Positions 8,661-18,046 of a stretch of 64,000 bases of DNA are shown in pieces. The translations under genes were made by a program, and so were the position numbers. A model generated the notes under the pieces. That model was not told the origin of the DNA and searched no databases. It saw nothing but the letters and a program-made list of their open reading frames with translations. This DNA comes from Halanaerobium saccharolyticum (lineage in GTDB: Bacteria; Bacillota; Halanaerobiia; Halanaerobiales; Halanaerobiaceae): NCBI RefSeq assembly GCF_003053565.1, contig NZ_QAXS01000004.1, forward strand, positions 62,001 through 126,000, read 5' to 3'. The stretch's first letter is position 1, and every line of letters starts with the position of its first letter.

Positions 8661-10706
8661 GTGTGCTCCGTAAATTATTCTGATAATAGGTGAAAGTCCT
8701 ATCTATGTTGTGGCATGTATCATGTAGAAGTCAACAATGACAGGGTGTTCACCGTGAGGTGGAATCTGAAGAGTCTGAGACGTGCTGTTAGTCCAAAACA
8801 TTATGTGAACCAGAGGTGGCATCTGTAAATGGCGATTCGCCTAAGAAACGAAGAAGCTCAATGCCGGCATAACAACCATGCAATCTAGGCTGGATTTGCA
8901 GATGTGATTAGGGTTGGAATGACAGCAAGATGGAATAATTGACCGGAGGAGTTCTGTATTTGTCTAAAACTAAAACTAGTTTTAGTAAGTCGCGGTATAA
9001 CCTGAACGGGAAAACCAAGATAAAGTAGATACAGAGTTCAGATGGCGTCAATAGTAGCTATGATGACTGGTCCTTAGATAGCAGGGTGACCTGCAGGAGG
9101 ATAAAGCCAGTTTAGCAAAGGACAGCCAGCGCAGTCGAAGTTGAAGATAATACAGGAGTGGTAGACAGATTTTAATGGTTTAAACACTGCTTAAAGCAGT
9201 GGGTCAGGCTGGTAGCCGGAGGGAGAAATCTAATCTCAAAGGTGGTAGGTCAGAAACACCATAACCTCAGTAGTAAAATGTCAGAGGGGGCGATTGGTGA
9301 GAACCTAAAACGCGGCTGATAATATTATGAAAATAGGGTCTGTTTAACTGGACTGTAGAATTGGAGACTGGTAAGTCGTGAAGTAAGGACTGGTGAAAGA
9401 GATAACTGAGAAGACGTATTACACCCTTAAAGATAAAGTAACAAAGATTAGGAATATGAAAGCAGCCGCAAAACATGTCTTAGATAACAGTGGTAGTGCA
9501 GGTGTTGACAGAATAGATACAGTAGAATTCAAAGAAAACTATTCAGTCCACATGAGAGAACTATACAGAGAATTCTTAGAAGATAGATATCAACCCAAAC
9601 CAGCACTGAGAGTATTTATCCCGAAAAGTGATGGAAGACAGCGACCACTTGGAATACCCACAGTTAAAGACAGAATAGCTCAGGCGGCAGTGAGAGGAAT
9701 ACTGGAGCCAATATATGAGAAAGAATTCTGTGACTGTTCTTTTGGATTTAGAAAAGGTAAATCGCAGATGGACGCGATAAACCAAATTGAAGAATATAAA
9801 GAACAGGGATACAAATGGGTATTAGATGCAGATATCAAAGGGTTTTTCGATAATATAGACCATAAGCTTTTAATAGAATTCATAAAGCAAAAAGTAACAG
9901 ATGGTTGGGTAATTGAAATAATAAAATCGTGGCTGACCATGGGAGTCATGAAAGATGGAGAATATATACCCACAGAAAAAGGAACCCCTCAGGGTGGCGT
10001 AATATCGCCACTGCTGGCAAATATCTTTCTGCATGAGTTCGATAAAGTAATGACAGAAAGAGGGTATAAACTGGTGCGATTTGCTGATGATTTTGTGGTT
10101 ATGACGAAATCAAAAAGGAAAGCTAAAAGAGCTTATGAAGTAGTTAAAGAAATTATTACGGAAAAACTTAAATTAGAACTGCATCCAGAAAAGACAGTAA
10201 TAACTAACTTTGGTGAGGGTTTTGTATTTTTAGGATTTGAATTCATAGCCTGGAGGTACAAAAGACCTAGAAAGAAATCATTAGAAAAATTCAAAGACAA
10301 AGTTAGAAAAGTTACTAAGAGAAATCAGCCCTGGAAAGTGGACTCAATTATAAAAAGGCTAAACGCTAAAATATATGGCTGGGCTAATTATTTCGGTCAT
10401 GGAAATGTGAAGACACTTTTCAGGAGCTTGGATGAATGGATACGAATGCGGTTAAGGTCATATATAGAGAAAAAGAAAGCAGTTATGAATCAAAACAAAA
10501 GAATCCCCAATTCCTTTTTCAGGAAGAAGGGACTCGTTTCACTACTTACTAGATTGTCCTAGAGGATTAAAATATACAGCTGTGGTAACACAGCGACGAA
10601 GACTTATTCCTTGAGACGGGGCAACGACTGACGGAAAGCTGTATACGGGAGAACCGTACGTGCAGTTTGACGAGGGGTCCCAGCTGAAAGGCTGGTCCTA
10701 CTCTAT
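8661..10706 (+). mobile_element. group II intron with maturase gene
   Basis: Self-splicing retroelement of about 2.05 kb. The 5' end starts GTGTGCTCCG at 8661 (GTGCTCC at 8663 is the alternative); about 730 nt of structured RNA precede the maturase gene. The 3' end has a recognisable domain V, AAGCTGTAT(...)GTACGTGCAGTTT with an internal GGGAGAACC turn (about 10635-10670), then a domain VI hairpin CCAGCTGAAAGGCTGG with a bulged A near the end CTACTCTAT. It is inserted directly behind the spoVS terminator. The catalytic triad reads AGC rather than the CGC of class C. The exact ends are estimates. Confidence 0.88.
9393..10562 (+). CDS. ltrA: group II intron-encoded reverse transcriptase/maturase
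   Basis: A 389-residue intron-encoded protein that helps the intron RNA fold and splice, then reverse transcribes it at the target. The RT domain (about 30-290) has RVFIPKSDGRQRPLGIPT, DADIKGFFDNI (D147) and the active-site FADD at 230-233, with F in place of the usual Y. Domain X follows (LNAKIYGWANYF). It ends without an HNH endonuclease domain, so mobility would rely on nicked or single-stranded targets. GTG start with AGGA just upstream. The reading frame is intact. Confidence 0.93.
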   Translation: MKEITEKTYYTLKDKVTKIRNMKAAAKHVLDNSGSAGVDRIDTVEFKENYSVHMRELYREFLEDRYQPKPALRVFIPKSDGRQRPLGIPTVKDRIAQAAVRGILEPIYEKEFCDCSFGFRKGKSQMDAINQIEEYKEQGYKWVLDADIKGFFDNIDHKLLIEFIKQKVTDGWVIEIIKSWLTMGVMKDGEYIPTEKGTPQGGVISPLLANIFLHEFDKVMTERGYKLVRFADDFVVMTKSKRKAKRAYEVVKEIITEKLKLELHPEKTVITNFGEGFVFLGFEFIAWRYKRPRKKSLEKFKDKVRKVTKRNQPWKVDSIIKRLNAKIYGWANYFGHGNVKTLFRSLDEWIRMRLRSYIEKKKAVMNQNKRIPNSFFRKKGLVSLLTRLS

Positions 10707-10725
10707 TTTTTAATCTTATTTTAAC

Positions 10726-10755
10726 TTGTGTTATACAGGGGTTAAGTTATATAAT
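10726..10755 (+). promoter_or_regulatory. promoter of the two-component operon
   Basis: TTGTGT (10726-10731), 18-bp spacer, TATAAT (10750-10755). It lies 20 bp outside the intron's 3' end, so the insertion leaves it intact. Confidence 0.6.
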
Positions 10756-10822
10756 AGATAATAGTTAGGGATTATTTATTAATCTGGAATAAGAATATTT
10801 GATTATTTTTTGAGGTGGCAGT

Positions 10823-11500
10823 ATGAAAAAAATTTTGATAGTTGAAGATGAACAGAAGATAAGAAAAGTTATTAAAAGTTATCTTCAAGATGAATATAAT
10901 ATTTTTGAGGCTGTAAATGGAAAAGAAGCCCTATCTCTGTTTAAAACTAAAAACTTTGATTTAATTATTTTAGATTTAATGCTGCCCGAAATTAGTGGAG
11001 AAGAGGTCTGTCAAACAATAAGGCAGGTATCTGAGGTACCAATAATTATGCTAACGGCTAAAAGTAGTGAAGAAAATAAAATTGAAGGTTTTGATTATGG
11101 AGCGGATGATTATCTGACTAAACCATTTAGTCCTCGTGAGTTACTTGCAAGAACCAGAGCTATTTTAAGACGAAGCAGCAATCAAAATAGGGCGAGTATT
11201 ATTTCACTAAACAGGGGAGAATTTAAAATATATCCTGATGAAATGACTGTAAAAAAAGAGGGTCAGGAATGTGATTTAACGAGTACTGAATTTAAGATTT
11301 TGATGACTCTAATAAATAATGCAGGTCAGGTTTTAAGTAGAGAACAACTCGCTGATCAGGTTATGGGTTTAGAATTTAGTGGTTTTGACAGAACTATTGA
11401 TGCTCATATAAAAAATATTCGTAAAAAAATGAATCTGGATAAAGACCAGTATATTGTTACTGTTTATGGAGCAGGATATAAATTTACAGGTGATATTTGA
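10823..11500 (+). CDS. OmpR-family response regulator
   Basis: Cytoplasmic DNA-binding regulator of 225 residues. The receiver domain has the acidic pocket (VEDE), phospho-acceptor D51 in LIILDLMLP, T78 and K100 in YLTKPFS. The winged-helix effector domain (about 130-223) has TSTEFKILMTL, SREQLADQV and TVYGAGYKF. It works with the sensor kinase whose ATG overlaps its stop codon. Targets are unknown; the exbB-exbD-tonB cluster 90 bp beyond the kinase is an obvious candidate, but that is inference. Confidence 0.93.
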   Translation: MKKILIVEDEQKIRKVIKSYLQDEYNIFEAVNGKEALSLFKTKNFDLIILDLMLPEISGEEVCQTIRQVSEVPIIMLTAKSSEENKIEGFDYGADDYLTKPFSPRELLARTRAILRRSSNQNRASIISLNRGEFKIYPDEMTVKKEGQECDLTSTEFKILMTLINNAGQVLSREQLADQVMGLEFSGFDRTIDAHIKNIRKKMNLDKDQYIVTVYGAGYKFTGDI

Positions 11501-12918
11501 TGTCAAAACTTGGTCAAAAACTTTTTGTTGTATTTTTAGTACTGGTTATACTCTCATTATTACTGGTCGGAGTTTTTATAAACTTTTCTATTGGGGAAAG
11601 ATTTGATGATTTTATTAACTTACAGAGAGAAGAAAATGTCTCTGATCTTGCTTCAGTACTCAGTGATAATTTTAAAAATAATGATTTTGCAGCCGTCCAA
11701 AATTTAGTAAATAATTTCAGTAGAACTAATAGAATTCCACTCTGGGTTGAAAATAATCAGGGAGAATTTATTTATTTTCCATCCCAGAATAATCAGATGG
11801 CACAGATGATGAGGAGAATGGGGATGATGAGGAGAATGGGGATGATGAGTAATAATTCCCATTTCAATGGTGTTAGACAGTTACCGGATAATTACCCTGG
11901 CAGAACCAGGAGTCAGGAAGTTTATATTGGTTCTGAAAAAGTCTTAACATTATATTGGAAAGAAGTTAATGCAGAAAATCAGATTGATTCCGAGTTATAT
12001 GATTATTTTAAGAATAATATCTATCGAGCAATTGTTTTAAGTGCTCTAATTGTAATTTTAATTGTTATTATTTTTTCTTTTATTCTATCAAAGAAAATTA
12101 CTGAACCTTTAATTAAGCTAAAAAACGCAGCACTAGATGTAGCCAGAGGAAATTACCAGCAAAATATTAATAGCAAAGGAGATGACGAATTAACTGAGTT
12201 GATTAGGTCCTTTAATTTAATGAGTAAAAAACTTAATAAATTGGAAAAGATAAGAAAAGAATCAACTTCTGATTTAGCCCACGAATTAAGAACTCCTCTT
12301 ACGACTATTAAAGGTTATCTGGAAGCGATAGAGGATGGAAAAATAAAAGCTAATCAGGAGAATATCAGTGAAATGCAGGAAGAAACTGAAAGAATGACTA
12401 CTTTAATTGAAAAATTAAATGAATTCGCTGATGCTCAAAATAAAATATTTAATCTAAAAGAGGAAAAAATAAACTTAACTCCAATTATAAAAAAAATAAC
12501 TAATCAGCATCAGAAAGCCCTAAAAGAAAAAAACATTGAACTTAGTTTAACTTTAAATAATGAGCTTAATGTTAAAGGAGATCAGGATAGTATTTTTCAA
12601 ATTTTCAATAATATTATTGAAAATGCAATTAAATATAATGTTGAAAATGGAAAAATTAAAATTAATTCTCTGGTAACAAAAAATGAGATTGATGTTTTTA
12701 TTAAAGATAGTGGTATTGGAATCAGCAGTGAGGACCTACCATATATTTTTGAAAGATTTTACAGAGCTGATAAATCTAGAAATTCTACAAATCAGGGTAC
12801 AGGTATCGGCCTTGCTGTTGCTAAAGAATTAATGGAAGCTCATCAGGGTCAAATTAGCGTAGAAAGTAGTAATAATGGTACAGAATTTAAGTTGGTTTTT
12901 AAAAGGAGCAAGGATTAA
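11500..12918 (+). CDS. sensor histidine kinase with Met-rich sensor loop
   Basis: Membrane kinase of 472 residues: TM1 (about 9-29), an extracytoplasmic domain (30-175), TM2 (177-197), HAMP (198-250), HisKA with H261 in LAHELRTP, and an HATPase with NIIENAIKYN, DSGIGIS and GTGIGLAVAKE. Residues 100-116 contain nine methionines, produced by a tandem 18-bp duplication at 11805-11840; such Met clusters bind Cu(I) or Ag(I) in copper-handling proteins, so metal sensing is possible but unproven. It starts with an ATG at 11500 sharing one base with the regulator's TGA. Confidence 0.92.
   Translation: MSKLGQKLFVVFLVLVILSLLLVGVFINFSIGERFDDFINLQREENVSDLASVLSDNFKNNDFAAVQNLVNNFSRTNRIPLWVENNQGEFIYFPSQNNQMAQMMRRMGMMRRMGMMSNNSHFNGVRQLPDNYPGRTRSQEVYIGSEKVLTLYWKEVNAENQIDSELYDYFKNNIYRAIVLSALIVILIVIIFSFILSKKITEPLIKLKNAALDVARGNYQQNINSKGDDELTELIRSFNLMSKKLNKLEKIRKESTSDLAHELRTPLTTIKGYLEAIEDGKIKANQENISEMQEETERMTTLIEKLNEFADAQNKIFNLKEEKINLTPIIKKITNQHQKALKEKNIELSLTLNNELNVKGDQDSIFQIFNNIIENAIKYNVENGKIKINSLVTKNEIDVFIKDSGIGISSEDLPYIFERFYRADKSRNSTNQGTGIGLAVAKELMEAHQGQISVESSNNGTEFKLVFKRSKD
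11805..11849 (+). repeat. 18-bp tandem repeat in the kinase gene
   Basis: The unit GATGATGAGGAGAATGGG occurs at 11805-11822 and 11823-11840, followed by a half copy to 11849. It encodes MMRRMG repeats and keeps the frame. Confidence 0.9.
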
Positions 12919-13004
12919 TTTAAAGGAATATGATTTTTTATATTGAAATAAAAAATTAGTGCATATTAATTATTTAATTATTAGATTTAAGAGGAGTGAT
13001 TGGA

Positions 13005-13655
13005 TTGGATTTAAATCGTATCTGGAATTTGTTGACATTAGGTGGACCAATGACTATACCACTTTTGATAGCTTCAATTTTTAGTCTGGCTGTAATAATC
13101 GAAAAAGCTATATTCTTTTATAGAAATAATGACAATAATTTTCGTTTAATTAAAAGAATTGAAATTTTAGTTGAAGAGGGTGACATTTTAAGTGCACTAA
13201 ACGAATTAAAAGGAAAAAAGAGTACTAATGCCAAGCTTCTTTCAACAGCTTTAGCTCATAATAGTGAAGATCCTTCTCGATTAAGAGAGGTTTTGCAGGC
13301 TGTTGGAGAAGATGAAATTAAAAAAATGGAAAGACATTTGCCAATACTGGATGTTGTTGCTATGATTTCTCCTCTATTAGGTCTGTTGGGAACTGTTATG
13401 GGGATTATTAGCAGTTTTAATATTCTTGGAACAGCAGCAGGTGCTGCAAATCCAGCTCAGATTAGTTCTGGAATTGCTGCTGCACTGATCAGTACTGCTT
13501 TAGGATTAATTATTGCAATTCCAACAGCAATATTCTATTCCTATTTTGCTCATAAAGTAGAAAGAAGGGCTCATCAGATGAATTTAAGCATGGTGGAGAT
13601 TGTTGATGTTGTAAGTAATAATAGAGGTGACAGTGATGTTCAAAACTACTCTTAA
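13005..13655 (+). CDS. exbB: ExbB/TolQ/MotA family proton-channel protein
   Basis: Inner-membrane proton-channel subunit that, with ExbD, energises TonB. Three hydrophobic helices are visible (about 12-34, 115-140, 150-178); the third carries the family segments LLGLLGTVMGII and ALISTALGLIIAIP. 216 residues is typical. A GTG at 12996 overlaps the ribosome site, while GAGGAG at 12991-12996 favours the TTG at 13005. It overlaps exbD by 20 bp, which suggests translational coupling. Confidence 0.9.
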   Translation: MDLNRIWNLLTLGGPMTIPLLIASIFSLAVIIEKAIFFYRNNDNNFRLIKRIEILVEEGDILSALNELKGKKSTNAKLLSTALAHNSEDPSRLREVLQAVGEDEIKKMERHLPILDVVAMISPLLGLLGTVMGIISSFNILGTAAGAANPAQISSGIAAALISTALGLIIAIPTAIFYSYFAHKVERRAHQMNLSMVEIVDVVSNNRGDSDVQNYS

Positions 13656-14040
13656 GAAAAAAAGTTCAATCAACATAATACCCATGATTGATGTTATATT
13701 TTTTCTTTTAGTATTTTTTATGCTTTTTACTACTTTTAGAACTACTCCTGAGGGTATTGAAATGCAGCTTCCAAAGGCAGTTACTGCAACAGAACAGGAT
13801 ACAGAAAATTTTATTGTCCAGATTGATTCGGATGGAAATTATTATTATCAAGACCAATCTTTAGCTTTAAATCAAATTATTTCTGAAGCGGAAGTTGCAA
13901 ATAATGAAAATACTAATTTGACAATTGTAATTAGTGCTGATAAAAATACGCGGTATGAAAATGTTGTCTCTTTAATGGATGGAATGAGAAATGCAGGAAT
14001 TACACAGCTGGCACTAGCTGCAGATAAAGAAGGTAGTTAA
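13636..14040 (+). CDS. exbD: ExbD/TolR family biopolymer transport protein
   Basis: Partner of ExbB with a single transmembrane helix (about 10-35) and a periplasmic domain; 134 residues. The INIIPMIDVIFFLLVFFML segment carries the conserved helix aspartate (the D of MIDV) that takes part in proton flow. The start is taken as the ATG at 13636, correctly spaced from GAGGTG at 13624-13629; upstream GTGs at 13627 and 13633 are alternatives. It is the second gene of an exbB-exbD-tonB unit. Confidence 0.9.
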   Translation: MFKTTLKKKSSINIIPMIDVIFFLLVFFMLFTTFRTTPEGIEMQLPKAVTATEQDTENFIVQIDSDGNYYYQDQSLALNQIISEAEVANNENTNLTIVISADKNTRYENVVSLMDGMRNAGITQLALAADKEGS

Positions 14041-14055
14041 TGGGATGGTGAATTT

Positions 14056-15219
14056 ATGCCTAATAAAAATGACGATCGAAAATTACTGTTATATATAAGT
14101 GTATCAATTATACTACATTTAATAATTTTGTATTTTCTTCCAATTGGTTTTCTGCATGGGAGTGCTCAGAGTGAGAATGAATTAGATGATTATGGTTATG
14201 TACAAATGGTTGAATATCAACCTGCTCCTTTAGATGAAGAAAATGTTGACAAAAACGCTGAACTAACTGAAAAACCAGCAGAAAAAAGGCAGGAAAAAAC
14301 TAAAGAAGAAGTCTTAGAAGAGCCAAAGCCAGATGAGGAACAAAAAACTGAATCAGTAAAACCTGAACCAGTAGAACCCGAAAAAAAAGAAGCAACAAAA
14401 CCGGAGCCGGAACCTGTAGTTAAAGAACAGCAAAAAGCTCAGATTGAAGAAAAACCAGCTCCCAAGAAGGAGGTTAATAATTCTGAAGCGGTAGAAAAAC
14501 AGAAAACTGATTCTAAGCCGGAACCTGTAAAACAGGAAGTCAAATCAGAACCAGTAACTGAAGATGTTGAGCCTAAAACTGAGACTAAATCAAAACCGGA
14601 ACCGGAAGCAGAATCAAGTTCTGAAAAAACCGATATTATGGCCAGTAAAGATAGTGAAAGCGAGCTGGAAGTTGCTCAAAAAGAACCTGAAAAGAAAAAA
14701 GAAATAGAAAAAAACAAAACTGAGACAAAAGAAGAAAATATTGAAAAGCCAAAAGAAGAAAGCAGCCAGAGCTCTCAAACTAAACCAGAAGAAGTTACTC
14801 AGTCTGAACAGAAAACAGCTGAAACTAGTTCTGATGAAACCAGTACAGATAATAACACTACTCAGGAGAAGGAGGAAGTTAATCCACCACCTCCGCCTAC
14901 TGCAGGTGATTTGATTGGTTTGATTGAACCACCAACTTTTCCCAAAGATTTAGTTGGAAGTCGTTCTGAGGGTACAGTTAGACTAATGGTTGAACTTTCA
15001 CCAGGTGGAATTGTCAATAATATTGAGGTAGTTGAATCTTCTGGATATGATTCTATGGACAGAGTGGCTCAGCTTACTTTAGAACACGGCTGGGAATTTA
15101 AAGAGTATCAGCGTTCCTATAGAATTCCTGTCTCAGTAAGATATTATATTGATGAATCTGATAACAGTCAGGTGGAAGTAAATATTGGAGAAGTTGAATT
15201 TGTTGCTGGAGGTGAGTGA
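14056..15219 (+). CDS. tonB: TonB family energy-transducing protein
   Basis: A 387-residue TonB. An N-terminal signal anchor (about 9-33) contains S17 and H21 at the spacing of the E. coli TonB Ser/His pair that couples to ExbB/ExbD. A very long Pro/Glu/Lys-rich spacer (about 45-285) could reach across a periplasm. The C-terminal TonB fold (about 290-365) begins VGSRSEGTVRLMVELSPGG. A TonB implies an outer membrane with TonB-dependent receptors, none of which is in this window. The spacer is roughly double the usual length. Confidence 0.92.
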   Translation: MPNKNDDRKLLLYISVSIILHLIILYFLPIGFLHGSAQSENELDDYGYVQMVEYQPAPLDEENVDKNAELTEKPAEKRQEKTKEEVLEEPKPDEEQKTESVKPEPVEPEKKEATKPEPEPVVKEQQKAQIEEKPAPKKEVNNSEAVEKQKTDSKPEPVKQEVKSEPVTEDVEPKTETKSKPEPEAESSSEKTDIMASKDSESELEVAQKEPEKKKEIEKNKTETKEENIEKPKEESSQSSQTKPEEVTQSEQKTAETSSDETSTDNNTTQEKEEVNPPPPPTAGDLIGLIEPPTFPKDLVGSRSEGTVRLMVELSPGGIVNNIEVVESSGYDSMDRVAQLTLEHGWEFKEYQRSYRIPVSVRYYIDESDNSQVEVNIGEVEFVAGGE

Positions 15220-15225
15220 TAATTA

Positions 15226-17217
15226 ATGGAAAAATATAGAAATATAATTTTAGTGTCACTAATACTTTTATTAATCTTTTCAATTCAAACATCAGCTCAG
15301 GATAATTTTTTTCAGAATGTAGATGAAGATAATAATCTTCGATTTGGAAATGAATATATAGTAATTGTGGTTAATCAAAATCAAAACTCGCAGGGGAGGT
15401 TTGCTGTCGAAACAACTGGTGGTGCTCCAGCGCGAGAAAATGATGATAATAAACCGCTAATTTATGGCCGGCCTAATCCCTGGACATCCTATACTTCACT
15501 CTGGATTAATGATCAGAAATATGTTTTTGGTGGTTCAACAGAGAGAAGAGCTGGTGATGGGGCTAAATATGGTGAGGTTATCCAGGAACCAACAGTAGAG
15601 GATAACCAAATTGTTACCAGAACTCGTTTTGATAATATTGTAGTTGAACAGATTCTTTCAATTGTAAAAAGTTCAACAACTGGACTGGCAGATAGTGCAC
15701 AGATACAGTATAGAGTTACAAATGAAGGTCAGAAAGAAGAAAAAGTTGGGCTCAGAATAATGCTTGACACTATGCTGGGGGAAAATGATGGGGCTCCCTT
15801 TAGACTTGGTGAAGACACCATTTCAACTGATAAACTATATTATGATAAACAGCTTGATGATTTCTGGCAGGCTTTTGATAGTGTTTCTAACCCTCAGGTT
15901 ACTTCTCAGGGATCATTTATTGGTCCTGATGTAAGTACACCAGATAGAGTTTATTTTTCTGACTGGGGCAGTCTGGCAGATGGTGTCTGGGATTTTGATT
16001 TTAACCCGGGTCAGGATTTTATGCGTAAGGGCGAATATGAGATAGACAGTGCTATAGCAATGTACTGGGTACCTGAAATAATTGAGCCTGGAGAAACTAA
16101 AACCTATATTACAAAGTATGGACTTGGAGGTATAACAATAGTTCCTGGTATTTTGTCACTGGGAGTAACATCACCGGCAGAAGTAACATTGGATGATAAT
16201 AATCAGACTTTCCCTGTGGTAGCATATTTAGAAAACACTTCCGAAATTAATGCCCGGAATGTATCAATTAAAATTGAACTTCCCGATGGTTTTAGTGCAG
16301 ATCAGTTAAGCAGAAATCTTGGTGATATGGAGCCGGGAGGTATTTCTCAAATAACCTGGAATGTTAGTGCTAGTAATAGAGATAATCTTCCTGAAAATAT
16401 GACCTACAGAGTTATAGTGGATGCTGACAATACAGATTCCAATGAAGTTGAAAGACGAGTCGAATTTCTTGGTCCACCTGAGCTAAATGCTGATATTACA
16501 TTAATGGAGGATGTGCAATCTGTTGATGGTAGATTAGAACCCAATCCATTTAGAATTCAGGCTGAGATTAATAATTCTGGAGAAACTTCACTTTATGGAG
16601 TTGAAGCAGAATTAATACTGCCACCCGGTTTAGTTACAGCCAGCAGAGAAATTAGTAAAAAGAATATTGGAATTCTGAGAACTAATGAAAAGATTAATAT
16701 AAACTGGGCAATCGAAGCCTTAAGAGTTGATGGTACTCTACCTTTTGCTTTAAAGGTTAGTGGTTTAAATAATTACCAAAAAACGATTGTTGAAGAGATT
16801 AGTTTACCAGAATTAAAACCACTTATTTTGCTCAGGGAAACCAGGGGACAGAAAGATGAGGATTATTTTGCTGTTGACATTGTTGCTGCAAATATTGCAG
16901 AAGCTGAAAATATATCCTTTACCCTCAATTATGATAGCGAAAAATTACTGTTAACTCATATCTCGCGTGGAGATTTCTTTGTTGGTGAAAATAACAATCT
17001 GCTGCCATTTAATAGGCCGGATAGATCTGAAAGAGGAAAAATTTTATTTAATCAAGAATTTCCATTTAATAAGTCAAATGGGATTATTGCAACAGTTCAT
17101 TTTAAATTAAAGGAAGAGGATCCGGGGAATATAAATATTAGTAATCTAAAAGCAGTAAATGGACCTGGTAATCCTTTTAAAATTGAAATCAGAAATATTT
17201 TAGAGGAGGAAAATTAA
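15226..17217 (+). CDS. secreted multidomain protein with cohesin-like C-terminus
   Basis: A 663-residue exported protein I cannot assign to a named family. It has a signal peptide (about 1-24, ending TSAQ), an N-terminal region rich in W/Y/G (about 30-310), two CARDB/Ig-like beta-sandwich repeats (about 315-415 and 425-525, with ELPDGF and LILPPGL strands), and a C-terminal domain (about 535-660) that reads like a cohesin fold (YFAVDIVAANI, FTLNYDSEKLL). It follows tonB by 6 bp and runs into the SLH gene, so it is probably part of the TonB-linked envelope machinery. Ligand and function are unknown. Confidence 0.75.
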   Translation: MEKYRNIILVSLILLLIFSIQTSAQDNFFQNVDEDNNLRFGNEYIVIVVNQNQNSQGRFAVETTGGAPARENDDNKPLIYGRPNPWTSYTSLWINDQKYVFGGSTERRAGDGAKYGEVIQEPTVEDNQIVTRTRFDNIVVEQILSIVKSSTTGLADSAQIQYRVTNEGQKEEKVGLRIMLDTMLGENDGAPFRLGEDTISTDKLYYDKQLDDFWQAFDSVSNPQVTSQGSFIGPDVSTPDRVYFSDWGSLADGVWDFDFNPGQDFMRKGEYEIDSAIAMYWVPEIIEPGETKTYITKYGLGGITIVPGILSLGVTSPAEVTLDDNNQTFPVVAYLENTSEINARNVSIKIELPDGFSADQLSRNLGDMEPGGISQITWNVSASNRDNLPENMTYRVIVDADNTDSNEVERRVEFLGPPELNADITLMEDVQSVDGRLEPNPFRIQAEINNSGETSLYGVEAELILPPGLVTASREISKKNIGILRTNEKININWAIEALRVDGTLPFALKVSGLNNYQKTIVEEISLPELKPLILLRETRGQKDEDYFAVDIVAANIAEAENISFTLNYDSEKLLLTHISRGDFFVGENNNLLPFNRPDRSERGKILFNQEFPFNKSNGIIATVHFKLKEEDPGNINISNLKAVNGPGNPFKIEIRNILEEEN

Positions 17218-17973
17218 ATGTTAAAATATAAAAACATATTTTCGATAGCTTTATTATTTGTCTTAATCTTTACTTCAGGTGTTTTTGCTCAGCAGTTTGA
17301 TGATGTTCCTCGTGATCACTGGGCTTATGATAGTGTTCAGTATCTGGCTGATAAAGGTTATTTAAGTCTTTATTCGGGAGAGGATTTTAATGGAGATCAA
17401 CCTTTAACAAGATATGAAATGGCAGAAATTATTACTAATGTACTGCAAAATACCACCAGTGGAGCTGCTTCTCAGAATCTTTCGGAAGAAGATGTTGATG
17501 TAATTCGCGAACTTTCTCTGGAATTTAGAGATGAACTGGTTACGGTTGCTCAAAAGCAAAAGGAGTTTGAAGAAAGATTACAGAATACAGAAGATAAGAA
17601 CCAGATTCAGGATGAAGATATATCTAACATTAATGTTCGGGTATCTGAACTTCAGGAAGAGGTTCAGGATATTGCTGATCATATATCCAGAATGGCAGAA
17701 TTAGAAGAAAATGTTAACGGTCTGGACAACCAGATTAATAGTTTAGAAAAGGAATTAAATGCTATTAAAGAAGAAGGAGTTTCCGGACAAAAGCTGCAGG
17801 AACTGGAAGATAATCAGAGTATTAATATGACAAGAATTGAAGAATTGGAAAATAGAATTTCAGAACTTGAAGCTGAAAAGAAAGCGGCTAATAAAGAGCT
17901 GAAAGAAGAAAAGGGTTCTTTAAATACTGGTTATATACTTGGAGCACTGGCATTACTTGCTTTAATTCTTTAA
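17218..17973 (+). CDS. SLH-domain coiled-coil envelope protein
   Basis: A 251-residue exported protein: signal peptide (about 1-25), one S-layer-homology domain (about 27-78; FDDVPRDHWAYDSVQYLADKGY then LTRYEMAEII in part), a long coiled coil (about 95-230) and a short hydrophobic C-terminus (GALALLALIL). SLH domains bind pyruvylated wall polysaccharide, and in diderm Firmicutes SLH/coiled-coil proteins tether the outer membrane. Here no beta-barrel follows, so the hydrophobic tail would be the second anchor. The ATG directly abuts the previous TAA. Confidence 0.85.
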   Translation: MLKYKNIFSIALLFVLIFTSGVFAQQFDDVPRDHWAYDSVQYLADKGYLSLYSGEDFNGDQPLTRYEMAEIITNVLQNTTSGAASQNLSEEDVDVIRELSLEFRDELVTVAQKQKEFEERLQNTEDKNQIQDEDISNINVRVSELQEEVQDIADHISRMAELEENVNGLDNQINSLEKELNAIKEEGVSGQKLQELEDNQSINMTRIEELENRISELEAEKKAANKELKEEKGSLNTGYILGALALLALIL

Positions 17974-18046
17974 TTTAAAATAAGGGATTATGGTAGATTG
18001 ATTATATTTTAATATCATTAAGTATCTTATATAAGGAGAATAGTCT

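Noticed and set aside
8661-10706. Firm assignment of the intron to class C
   Set aside because: The location fits, but domain V appears to have an AGC triad and I could not fold the RNA; the class is left open.
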